Source: JAICQQ01 sp965651135 (GTDB taxonomy: Bacteria > Myxococcota_A > Polyangia > Polyangiales > Polyangiaceae). Taken from it: a stretch of DNA of 5,980 nt. The DNA lies in NCBI GenBank assembly GCA_965651135.1, contig CBFGRJ010000443.1, positions 1 to 5,980 on the forward strand. The letters are read 5' to 3'. The translations under genes and the position numbers were made by a program. Shown piece after piece: positions 1-5,576 of the stretch. How positions within the stretch are numbered: position 1 is the first letter of the stretch; every line of letters starts with the position of its first letter. The notes under the pieces are model-generated. The model was not told the origin of the DNA and made no database searches. It worked only from the letters and a program-made list of their open reading frames with translations.

Positions 1-2
1 CC

Positions 3-254
3 GCCGGCTTGACGATTTGGTCAGGGCTCGACGCCTTGAACAAGAAGAACTCGCTGTCCGACCCCCCAACTCAGAGCAGCAGAGACGAATTGGTAGCAAG
101 TGTGCGCCGCACCGACATCCTGCTCGCTGGTACCGCCATCTTGGCGGTCACGACGACCTACGTGGGCTGGAAGTTGGTGGATTTCGAGGGTGGTGAAGTG
201 AGCGTGGCCGCTCATCCAGGTAGGTACACTCTGAGTGCTAGGGGATCATTCTAG
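3..254 (+). CDS. C-terminal end of an unidentified membrane protein (partial, 5' end outside window)
   Basis: The reading frame is open from the left edge, so this is probably the tail of a longer gene; a TTG at position 9 is a possible start but has no visible ribosome binding site. The visible part has a polar, Ser/Asp-rich stretch, then one hydrophobic segment (about DILLAGTAILAVTTTYVGW) and a short end finishing in Gly-Arg-Tyr-Thr-Leu-Ser-Ala-Arg-Gly-Ser-Phe. A single transmembrane helix followed by a short beta-type tail ending in a G-x-F-like motif resembles the C-termini of many myxobacterial TPR or PEGA-type envelope proteins; that likeness is from memory and is weak. It lies 50 nt upstream of the kinase gene on the same strand, so the two could be co-transcribed. 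No function can be assigned. The minus-strand frame over it looks like a shadow. Confidence 0.55.
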   Translation, partial: AGLTIWSGLDALNKKNSLSDPPTQSSRDELVASVRRTDILLAGTAILAVTTTYVGWKLVDFEGGEVSVAAHPGRYTLSARGSF

Positions 255-298
255 CGACCCGCACGGATGATCACGCGAAATCGTGATAGCCTAGCGAC
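251..298. promoter_or_regulatory. Inverted repeat and flanking 8-bp direct repeats before the kinase gene
   Basis: The 50-nt gap before the kinase holds a perfect 6-bp inverted repeat, ATCACG-N6-CGTGAT, at 270-287, ending 17 nt before the ATG. It is flanked by two exact copies of CTAGCGAC, at 251-258 (overlapping the stop codon of the upstream gene) and 291-298, exactly 40 bp apart. These could be an operator or a small RNA hairpin controlling the kinase. No convincing -35/-10 pair or Shine-Dalgarno sequence is visible here. Arms this short can arise by chance. Confidence 0.3.
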
Positions 299-304
299 AG
301 CAGC

Positions 305-1861
305 ATGAGTGCTCTAGGTCAGCGGGTGAGCGCGCTTAGCCAGGGATCCGGCATTGGCTACGAGCCAATCGTCAAGTTGGGCTCCGGCGGTATGGCAAGT
401 GCGTGGCTGTGTCGCGCTGTCGGCGTGGGCGCTTTCGAACGCCTGGTCGTGATCAAGCGACCACACCCTCATGTCATCGAGAAGCACGAGGCCATCCCCA
501 GATTCATGGAAGAGGCCAGACTGACGGGCTCCATTCACCATGCGAACGTGGTCAGTACGCATCACGTGGGCATGGACGATCGCGGGCCGTTCATCGTGCT
601 CGAATACATCGAAGGAGCGAGTCTCGAGCAATTGCTCGATCAGGCGAAGGGGTCGAACTGTGGAATGCCGGTTCCCATTGCGTTGCGACTGATACTCGAC
701 GCTCTTGCGGGAGTGCAGGCCATTCATACCGCCAAAGATCACGCGGGACGTCCGCTGAACATCATTCATCGCGATATTTCCTTGCAGAACCTATTGGTTG
801 GAGTCGACGGCGTCTGCCGGATCGCGGATTTCGGAGCAGCCAAGAGTGATCTCCGCGACTTCACGACGGACAAGAACTATCTGCTCGGCAAGCTGCTCTA
901 CGTGCCTGCTGAATACTTGAGGCGTGACGAGATAGGGCCGACCTTGGATATCTACTCGTTGGGCATCACGCTCTGGCATTTGCTGACAGGGTGTTCGCCT
1001 TGGCACGGGCAGAGCGAAGCGCAGGTCGTCGCCTGCATTCTCAAGGGAAAGGTGCCCAAGGTTTCTGAACATGCCCTCGTGCCCCCGGCGGTCGATGAGC
1101 TGGTTACCAAGGCCACCCGGCGCGATCCAGCCCAACGCTTTCAGTCCGCGGAGAGTATGGCAGCCAAGATCGAGGCGATTGGCCGACACGCAGGTCACCT
1201 GGCAACCCACTCCGAGGTGGCTCGCTTCGTCAAAACGCATATGCAACCGTCCCTCGATCAGCGCCGTCAGTACATCGCGGGAGCCAAGGCGAGACCCAAG
1301 CCTCGAATCGCCAGCGCTCCGGCAACCAGCACTCCGGTGACCAGCACTCCGGTGAGAGGTGCCTCGGCGCTCAGCGCTTCGACGGTCAGCGCTCCGGCGG
1401 TCAGCCCAGAGGCGGTGACTCAATCCGTGCAAAGGTCGCCGGCACGGCGGCGACCGGTCTGGCTGGTGCTGGCATCGATGCTTTCGGTGACGGCTGCTGC
1501 CGGCCTCGTTGCGGTCGCGCGTCACGGCGGTGACGATTCGTCCGAGGGCGACGTGATTCAGCAAGAAGCGGCCACGAGCGATCCCTCCAAGGTCAGCGCA
1601 AAGGGGGCTGGCGCCAGCGCGCCAGCGGTCGCTCCGGCCCTGGTCGCCGCCAGTGCATCCTCCAGCGCTCGAGTGGCCGAAAGCGAGCCGGCTCAACCGG
1701 CGCCGGAGCAGGCAGACGCATCGAGCGCCAGCGTGCCGCGACGCGCTTCGTCCACGAAGGCTCGGCGGGCCACGAAGCGGGCCTCCCGCCCCCCGGCAAA
1801 GACATCCTTGGGTCCGGTCGCGGCACCCGATCGAGTCACGACCAAGAACCCGTACCGTTGA
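305..1861 (+). CDS. Transmembrane Ser/Thr protein kinase (Hanks type, PknB-like)
   Basis: A eukaryotic-like protein kinase that should phosphorylate Ser/Thr of unknown cytoplasmic targets. Visible motifs are the glycine loop LGSGGMASAW (25-34), ATP-binding Lys51, helix-C Glu70, catalytic HRD (155-157) with Asp157 and Asn162, DFG (175-177), DIYSLG (215-220) and a late Arg278, so the key catalytic residues are present. The Lys usual two residues after the catalytic Asp is Ser159, as is common in myxobacterial kinases. The subdomain VIII APE motif reads PAE (201-203). A linker of Ala/Ser/Thr/Pro follows (about 330-380), then Arg-Arg-Arg (381-383) and one transmembrane helix (about 384-405), giving a cytoplasmic kinase and an outer tail of about 110 residues that is low in complexity, lacks PASTA repeats and ends in NPYR. 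The ATG at 305 has no clear ribosome binding site; a GTG at 326 (residue 8), 7 nt after AGG, is an alternative start. It faces cheR with a 12-nt gap. Confidence 0.93.
   Translation: MSALGQRVSALSQGSGIGYEPIVKLGSGGMASAWLCRAVGVGAFERLVVIKRPHPHVIEKHEAIPRFMEEARLTGSIHHANVVSTHHVGMDDRGPFIVLEYIEGASLEQLLDQAKGSNCGMPVPIALRLILDALAGVQAIHTAKDHAGRPLNIIHRDISLQNLLVGVDGVCRIADFGAAKSDLRDFTTDKNYLLGKLLYVPAEYLRRDEIGPTLDIYSLGITLWHLLTGCSPWHGQSEAQVVACILKGKVPKVSEHALVPPAVDELVTKATRRDPAQRFQSAESMAAKIEAIGRHAGHLATHSEVARFVKTHMQPSLDQRRQYIAGAKARPKPRIASAPATSTPVTSTPVRGASALSASTVSAPAVSPEAVTQSVQRSPARRRPVWLVLASMLSVTAAAGLVAVARHGGDDSSEGDVIQQEAATSDPSKVSAKGAGASAPAVAPALVAASASSSARVAESEPAQPAPEQADASSASVPRRASSTKARRATKRASRPPAKTSLGPVAAPDRVTTKNPYR
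1325..1354 (+). repeat. 15-bp tandem repeat in the kinase linker (two exact copies)
   Basis: ACCAGCACTCCGGTG occurs twice head to tail (1325-1339 and 1340-1354), encoding TSTPV twice. A diverged copy, GCCAGCGCTCCGGCA, lies directly upstream at 1310-1324, and a related GTCAGCGCTCCGGCG follows after an interruption near 1385-1399. The array is in frame and builds the flexible linker between the kinase domain and the membrane helix. Such arrays change length by slippage, so copy number may vary between strains. Confidence 0.75.
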
Positions 1862-1873
1862 GCCGCCTGGACC

Positions 1874-3163
1874 CTATTCGTAGAGCCCCTGGAAGGTGGT
1901 CAGGGCCGCGCGCAACTCCCGAACCGTCGTGGTGCCGTCTTCCAGCAAGGCATTGTCCGGCGCTTGGGCGAGTTGGCGGTGCAGTTCAGCCACTTGAGCC
2001 CTGACGCGCTTGGTTTGCTCGGAAACATGTAGCGTGGTGATGTACCAATACCTTGCCAAGCGATGGTTGGGTTTCAGGAATAGCACGCGCCGGAAATCCT
2101 CCGTGGCCGCCGCGGCTTGACCGTCCGCAAGCAGCAACTGGCCTCGCAGCAAGAAGGATTGAGCATCGGTCGGATCCGCGGCTGCGGAGCGATTCACCGC
2201 TTCGATGGCGTGCAGCAAATGGCCGCGATCGCCCAGTGCCAGCGCTTCGACCTTGGGTGGCGGGCGCAAGGTTTGTGGTGAGCGCTCGACGGTTTGGGTT
2301 GGGCTCGTGCCCTTCGGCTGGCCGTCGAGGGCGCGTGAGTGTGGGCGCTTCTCCGCCTGCTTTGCCCGGCGGTAAATCCCAACGCTGCCTGCGACCCTGG
2401 CGAACAGCTGCTTGGGTGGGGTGGGATCGGTGGCCGCCAAGACCAGCAGCCCGTCGGGAGCCAGCACTCGATGAAATTGCCTAAAACAGCGCTCGAGGGC
2501 GGAGCCGTCGAAGTACACACCGACGTTGCGGAACAGCACCGCATGCACGCTGGCTGTCTCGAAGCGCTGGGCCGCCTCTTCGATGGCCAGGTGCTCGAAT
2601 TGCACCGAGCCGCGTAACGTTTCGTGAAGCCGATACTTGTCGTCGTCCGCACGTTCGAAGCAGCGCTTGCGTAGCTCTTCGGGAACGCCTCGGAAGGACC
2701 ACTTGCCGTAGGTGGCTATTTTGGCGCGTTCGATGGCCACCGCGTTGATATCGCAGCCTACGATCGTTGCGCGCGCCGGCACCGTGCCTAGGCGCTGCTG
2801 CAGACCGATCGCTACGCTGTACGGCTCCTCTCCCGACGAGCAGCCGGCGGACCACACGGTGACTGTTTTGTCGGTACCCTGCGCGAGCAGTCTCGACAAG
2901 TGCCCTACGACGAACTCTATTTGCGCTGGGAAGCGAAAGAAGAACGTTTCTTCGACAGTGAGCCTTCCCGCGATCTCGCGCAGCAGGCGCGCGTTGACGT
3001 AGAGCTCACTCTCCATGACTTGCGGAGAGACCTGCCGTTCCCTGGCCAACTCGGAAATCGCCAGCTCGATGCTCTTGCTCCAGTCCCGGTTTGGACGCAG
3101 CCCGTAGCGCTGTGAAATCGTGTTTTGCAGAGCGCCGGAGCGTGTGATGCCGGAGCGTGTCAT
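1874..3163 (-). CDS. cheR: CheR-family chemoreceptor methyltransferase with C-terminal TPR-like region
   Basis: An S-adenosylmethionine-dependent methyltransferase that methylates glutamates on chemoreceptors and so sets adaptation. An N-terminal helical domain (about 11-70) leads into TVEETFFFR (69-77), then the SAM-binding WSAGCSSGEEPYS (104-116), GCDINAVAIERAK (136-148), the CheR signature VLFRNVGVYFD (209-219) and a late LAPDGLLVLAA strand (234-244). These match the CheR family closely, although the Cys usual before RNV is Phe. After a polar linker (about 268-303), residues 305-405 form helical TPR-like repeats, giving 429 residues against about 280 for a plain CheR. TPR tails on CheR are known and are thought to mediate protein contacts. 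The gene lies 29 nt downstream of the receiver gene on the same strand, so the two probably form an operon. The ATG at 3163 is the only good start, though no clear Shine-Dalgarno precedes it; it sits inside a 15-bp tandem duplication. Confidence 0.93.
   Translation of the reverse strand: MTRSGITRSGALQNTISQRYGLRPNRDWSKSIELAISELARERQVSPQVMESELYVNARLLREIAGRLTVEETFFFRFPAQIEFVVGHLSRLLAQGTDKTVTVWSAGCSSGEEPYSVAIGLQQRLGTVPARATIVGCDINAVAIERAKIATYGKWSFRGVPEELRKRCFERADDDKYRLHETLRGSVQFEHLAIEEAAQRFETASVHAVLFRNVGVYFDGSALERCFRQFHRVLAPDGLLVLAATDPTPPKQLFARVAGSVGIYRRAKQAEKRPHSRALDGQPKGTSPTQTVERSPQTLRPPPKVEALALGDRGHLLHAIEAVNRSAAADPTDAQSFLLRGQLLLADGQAAAATEDFRRVLFLKPNHRLARYWYITTLHVSEQTKRVRAQVAELHRQLAQAPDNALLEDGTTTVRELRAALTTFQGLYE
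3134..3163 (-). repeat. 15-bp tandem duplication spanning the cheR start codon
   Basis: On the plus strand GCCGGAGCGTGTGAT (3134-3148) is followed at once by GCCGGAGCGTGTCAT (3149-3163); the copies differ at one base. Read in the gene direction they encode MTRSG then ITRSG, so the first codon of each copy is ATG or ATC. The duplication is in frame and adds five residues before the conserved domain. Confidence 0.85.
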
Positions 3164-3192
3164 TCGTTTAGCAAGGCAAACCGAATTGGACT

Positions 3193-3555
3193 CTAAGATG
3201 CGAGCACGGACCTGACAATGCCCTCGAGCTTGTCCAACCCTGCCGTCTTGCAGAACGCCGCGTCGGCGCCGGACTTTCTCGCCAGGCCCACCACTTCGTG
3301 CTCCGGGAGACTACTCATCAGGATGATGCGCAAGCCCGGCACGCCCCGGCTCCGGAAGCAGTCCACTAGCTGCGGGCCCTCTATATCCGGCATTTGGACA
3401 TCGATGAGAATCAGTTCGTAGCCGCCGCGGCGCGCCACCGTGAGCGCACCGAAGGGGCCCTCGTTGTAAGCCACCTGATGTCCGGCGGCCGAGAGCCGCA
3501 GCTTCACGAGCGAGGCGAAGAGTGGATCATCGTCGATGACGAGTACTTGTGCCAT
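3193..3555 (-). CDS. Stand-alone response regulator receiver (CheY-like)
   Basis: A 120-residue single receiver domain with no output domain, of CheY length. Visible features are the acidic pair in VIDDDP (Asp8-Asp9), phosphoacceptor Asp52 in LILIDVQMPD, the Ser81 switch position after IILM, and the conserved Lys103 in FCKT, where Thr replaces the usual Pro. It should be phosphorylated by a histidine kinase, most plausibly the CheA encoded on the divergent arm, and act by binding a partner protein rather than DNA. The frame stays open upstream to 3858, but residues before this ATG resemble no domain, while the receiver begins directly at MAQVLVIDDD and good ribosome binding sequences lie just before it; hence the short start. 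It is the first gene of the pair with cheR. Its target could be a motility machine or another regulator; the sequence does not say. Confidence 0.92.
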   Translation of the reverse strand: MAQVLVIDDDPLFASLVKLRLSAAGHQVAYNEGPFGALTVARRGGYELILIDVQMPDIEGPQLVDCFRSRGVPGLRIILMSSLPEHEVVGLARKSGADAAFCKTAGLDKLEGIVRSVLAS

Positions 3556-3559
3556 GGTG

Positions 3560-3568
3560 CCCTGCCTC
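3560..3568 (-). promoter_or_regulatory. Ribosome binding site of the receiver gene
   Basis: On the minus strand the bases before the ATG at 3555 read GAGGCAGGGCACC. GAGG lies 9 nt and AGGG 4 nt before the start. This decides the start in favour of the 120-residue receiver over the 221-residue open frame. Confidence 0.6.
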
Positions 3569-3780
3569 ACCAAACGGCCAGACGTCACCTTCGTGAAGAG
3601 GAAGCTTCTGCTCCCCGCTTTGGACAGCTGCGCTCGAACGCGGGCGCCGCCGACGTGAGTACGAGCGCAGTTTTTGCGCAGCTTCGCCCATCTTTCTGAA
3701 GCCCGCACACCCGTGCAAAACGATTCGATGAAACCAACGCGCGCGGCAACTGCGCGAATGCAAGCGGGTTCATCACGGGG

Positions 3781-3800
3781 GTGACCAATGCATTTGACAC
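3781..3800. promoter_or_regulatory. 20-bp near-palindrome, candidate operator
   Basis: GTGACCAATGCATTTGACAC pairs with its own reverse complement at 8 of 10 positions, including a perfect 8-bp core AATGCATT and perfect GTG/CAC ends. This size and symmetry fit a site for a dimeric DNA-binding protein. A second inverted repeat, GACAC-N5-GTGTC (3796-3810), overlaps its right arm. It lies about 225 bp from the receiver start and 145 bp from the toroid-like gene, so it could serve either arm. No matching regulator is in the window. Confidence 0.4.
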
Positions 3801-3805
3801 GATGG

Positions 3806-3870
3806 GTGTCGGAAACCGCCAGTTTGTGATCCAAATGTAGCAAGTGTCTGAAATACAAATGGCGTGTCGG
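3806..3870 (+). repeat. Three GTGTC-containing direct repeats
   Basis: GTGTCGGAAA (3806-3815), GTGTCTGAAA (3844-3853) and GTGTCGGGAT (3864-3873) share GTGTC, one variable base, then G and mostly A. The first copy is also the right arm of GACAC-N5-GTGTC. CAAATG precedes the second (3832-3837) and the third (3856-3861). They could be binding sites for one regulator, but they are short and imperfectly spaced. Confidence 0.3.
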
Positions 3871-3910
3871 GATAGCTGCGCTCGGGTGCGCGCGGCTGTC
3901 TTTTGCGTGC

Positions 3911-3937
3911 TCGACATATCGGTGCTCGTGCTAGATT
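3911..3937 (+). promoter_or_regulatory. Candidate promoter of the toroid-cheW-cheA operon
   Basis: TCGACA (3911-3916; 5 of 6 to TTGACA), a 15-bp spacer and TGC-TAGATT (3929-3937) form an extended -10 promoter of the housekeeping type; the spacer is shorter than the usual 17, which an extended -10 can tolerate. The -10 ends exactly 7 nt before the ATG at 3945, so transcription would start at or next to the start codon and the mRNA would be leaderless. Confidence 0.45.
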
Positions 3938-3944
3938 GTGCGAC

Positions 3945-4973
3945 ATGGCGGGGAAAGACGCGCCGAATCAAATGCACAGCCAAACGCACAGCTTGGTCGT
4001 ACCTGGCCGTCGCGCTGCCGACCAAGAAGACCTCGAGGAATCGGTGCTGTTCATCGAACGGCAGTTCGAGCAGGGGCTGGGTTTTCCCAGCCAGATTTCG
4101 GACTATCGAGATTTCTCGCGGCCCTATCCGAGCCCTCCAGAGGTGTTCACGGCGGGCATAGTGGCACACTGTCTGCTCGACGTAGGCATAGGCGGCGACG
4201 TCATCGATGCTTGTTTGGCAGCTACCGAGCAAGCCTTCACCAGCGATGGGTTCGTCCACTTCTTCCACGACCGCGCCTTGTTGGATGCTGATCTCGACTG
4301 CACCGCAATCGCTCACGCGTTGTGCTTGCGGCTCGGCGTCCCGCACCCGAGCCTCGAGCGGGCGCTGCCGCTGATCCTTTCGAATACGAACGAGGCGGGC
4401 GTGCTCGAGGTATACCACCGGCCGAATCCCGACCGCCGCGGTCGTGTCGACCACTGTGTGCTGGCCAACGTGCTTTACCTACTTCATCAGATGGGCATGG
4501 CCCACGCCGCAGAGCCATCGTGGCAGTGCTTGGTGGACTTTCTGTTATCGGATGAATACCTGCTGGGAACTCGCTATTATCCGTCGCCTGATGTGTTTCT
4601 CTACTTCACATCTCGGCTGGTACGCGACTTCCCCGGGCCTCGCGACATGCTTCGAGAACCGCTGCGGGCTTGCCTCAGCGCCCGGCGTGGCGCCGACACC
4701 CCCTGCTTCGAGCGCGCCCTGCGCGTCTCCGCATGCGCCAACGTCGGCTTGGAAGCCGCGGAGGACCTCTTGGTCGTTGCGAGCGCTCGTCGGCGCAACG
4801 GTTCATGGGCCTGCTCACCGTTCTTTCGGTATGGCAAAAGTCCTCGCTACTTCGGCAGCGAATCGATCAGTACCGCCGTGGGCGCGCAAGCACTTGCCTC
4901 GGCGGCAGCGCAGGCTCCTTCGGATCAACGACCCTGGCACTCTGCACGCTTTCGTGGCGCGCTATCGAAGTGA
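3945..4973 (+). CDS. Alpha/alpha-toroid protein resembling terpene cyclase / prenyltransferase-like repeats
   Basis: A 342-residue soluble protein without signal peptide or membrane helix. Several segments resemble the helical-barrel fold of squalene-hopene cyclases, class II terpene cyclases and protein prenyltransferase beta subunits: DADLDCTAIAHALCLRLG (114-131), VDHCVLANVLYLL (168-180), YYPSPDVFLYFTSR (211-224), NGSW (285-288, like the GSW of QW repeats) and FGSESISTAVGAQALA (303-318). At 116-121 Asp-Leu-Asp-Cys-Thr-Ala matches the class II DxDD-T-A pattern except for Cys at the fourth position. The length suits one toroid domain, about half a squalene-hopene cyclase. Enzyme activity is not established; it could be a binding or scaffold protein of this fold. 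It opens the operon, 26 nt before cheW, so a role with the chemosensory proteins is plausible but inferred. The ATG at 3945 is chosen from the promoter spacing; TTG at 3903 and ATG at 3972 are alternatives, and none has a Shine-Dalgarno. Confidence 0.7.
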   Translation: MAGKDAPNQMHSQTHSLVVPGRRAADQEDLEESVLFIERQFEQGLGFPSQISDYRDFSRPYPSPPEVFTAGIVAHCLLDVGIGGDVIDACLAATEQAFTSDGFVHFFHDRALLDADLDCTAIAHALCLRLGVPHPSLERALPLILSNTNEAGVLEVYHRPNPDRRGRVDHCVLANVLYLLHQMGMAHAAEPSWQCLVDFLLSDEYLLGTRYYPSPDVFLYFTSRLVRDFPGPRDMLREPLRACLSARRGADTPCFERALRVSACANVGLEAAEDLLVVASARRRNGSWACSPFFRYGKSPRYFGSESISTAVGAQALASAAAQAPSDQRPWHSARFRGALSK

Positions 4974-4992
4974 GGCGCGGCTTTTGCGCCGC
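4972..4992 (+). promoter_or_regulatory. Small hairpin between the toroid-like gene and cheW
   Basis: GCGGC (4977-4981) can pair with GCCGC (4988-4992), or alternatively GGCGC (4974-4978) with GCGCC (4986-4990). GAGG, the only Shine-Dalgarno-like sequence here, is at 4972-4975 and overlaps the stop codon of the gene before. The first fold would bring GAGG to a workable distance from the cheW start; the second would hide half of it. This may couple or tune cheW translation; it is inference. Confidence 0.3.
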
Positions 4993-4999
4993 AATGATC

Positions 5000-5542
5000 A
5001 TGGCTGAAGAGCGCAGCCGCCCCAGCGCTGAAAGCGTTCGCCTGCTTGGTGAGCGTGCAGCCGTCCTGGCTCGGCCTCTCGATGCGGGCAGCGTCCAGAC
5101 TGCGAGCGATATCGTTGTCGTGCGCGTCGGCACGGACAACATTGGGCTGCCTAGCGAGCGAGTGTGGGGGGTATTCGATGACGTCAAGTTCGTGCAGGTG
5201 CCTGGCGCCCCGCGTTGGATGGCGGGGTTGGCTCTCGTGCGCGGTGAGCTGGTTTCAGTCGTGCATCTTACTCACTGGCTCGGAGTGCCTCAGGTGTCCG
5301 AGTCTCGAACCGTCGTCGTGTTGACGGACGAGCGCGGTCTGTTGGGGGTAGTCGTGGACGAGGTGCTGGGCTTTCGCGACGTTCAAAGCGATGAGCTGAG
5401 CCAGGAGCTCACCTCCAAAACCAGCGGCGAAAATCTACCTATTACCGCCGTCACGAAAGATCTAGTCAGCATCGTGGATGTGGTGGGGTTGTTCGGCGAC
5501 CCTCAGTTGATCTTGGACAACCGGGGCGTGTCGCGGGTATAG
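5000..5542 (+). CDS. cheW: CheW-like chemosensory coupling protein
   Basis: A cytoplasmic adaptor joining the histidine kinase CheA to chemoreceptors in signalling arrays. The CheW domain covers about residues 37-168 of 180. It begins with a beta-strand DIVVVRVGTDNIGLPSERV (37-55) and continues with VPGAPRWMAGLALVRGELVSVV (67-88), which contains the conserved Arg81-Gly82 of the family. Then come GLLGVVVDEVLGF (113-125) and ITAVTKDLVSIVDVVGLF (148-165). An extra charged N-terminal helix (about 8-26, with LLGERAAVLARPL) is of a type common in myxobacterial CheW proteins. ATG at 5000 (MAEERSR) is chosen; ATG at 4994 would add two residues. It lies 26 nt after the toroid-like gene and 34 nt before cheA, all on one strand, so one operon is likely. 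The open frame continues far upstream inside the toroid-like gene, but that part has no CheW features. Confidence 0.93.
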   Translation: MAEERSRPSAESVRLLGERAAVLARPLDAGSVQTASDIVVVRVGTDNIGLPSERVWGVFDDVKFVQVPGAPRWMAGLALVRGELVSVVHLTHWLGVPQVSESRTVVVLTDERGLLGVVVDEVLGFRDVQSDELSQELTSKTSGENLPITAVTKDLVSIVDVVGLFGDPQLILDNRGVSRV

Positions 5543-5566
5543 CCGTCACCGAACGGAGCCGAGAGC

Positions 5567-5572
5567 GGGAGG
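5567..5572 (+). promoter_or_regulatory. Ribosome binding site of cheA
   Basis: GGGAGG is a strong Shine-Dalgarno match. It lies 4 nt before GTG 5577 and 22 nt before ATG 5595, so it favours the GTG, though the spacing is slightly short. Confidence 0.55.
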
Positions 5573-5576
5573 CGGA

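Larger units (their letters stand above)
3556..3944. other. Divergent non-coding control region between the two Che arms
   Basis: No credible gene lies in these 389 nt; the open frames across it have no recognisable domain. The half next to the receiver gene is GC-rich and holds a small hairpin, GCGCA-N5-TGCGC, at 3665-3679. The part from about 3780 to 3860 is more AT-rich and carries the palindrome and GTGTC repeats listed separately, as expected for promoters and operators. A TGC-TACATT on the minus strand (3842-3834) could be an extended -10 for the receiver-cheR arm, but no matching -35 is visible. A perfect TTGACA at 3794-3799 on the plus strand has no -10 at usual spacing. Confidence 0.55.

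Noticed and set aside
791..1696. Minus-strand open frame of 301 codons opposite the kinase gene
   Set aside because: It lies wholly antisense to a clear kinase, has an Arg/Gly/Ser-rich composition with no recognisable motif, and is the kind of long shadow expected in GC-rich DNA.
1885..1907. CCCTG-N9-CAGGG stem as a terminator for the kinase gene
   Set aside because: It lies inside the cheR coding end, the stem is only 5 bp, and no T-run follows; no clear intrinsic terminator is visible between the convergent genes.
3665..3679. GCGCA-N5-TGCGC hairpin as a terminator or small RNA
   Set aside because: The stem is only 5 bp, no T-run follows on either strand, and it does not sit at the end of a gene.
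3794..3822. Perfect TTGACA as a plus-strand -35
   Set aside because: No -10-like hexamer occurs 15-19 bp downstream, and the hexamer is explained as part of the palindrome arm.
3556..3858. N-terminal extension of the receiver to 221 residues
   Set aside because: The extra 101 residues resemble no domain, and a start with good ribosome binding sequences sits exactly at the beginning of the receiver fold.
3585..4454. Minus-strand open frame of 289 codons across the divergent region and the toroid-like gene
   Set aside because: It overlaps a better-supported plus-strand gene and the control region and shows no recognisable domain.
4670..4999. Upstream part of the cheW reading frame inside the toroid-like gene
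   Set aside because: The sequence there is Arg-rich and unlike CheW; the CheW protein begins naturally at the ATG near 5000.
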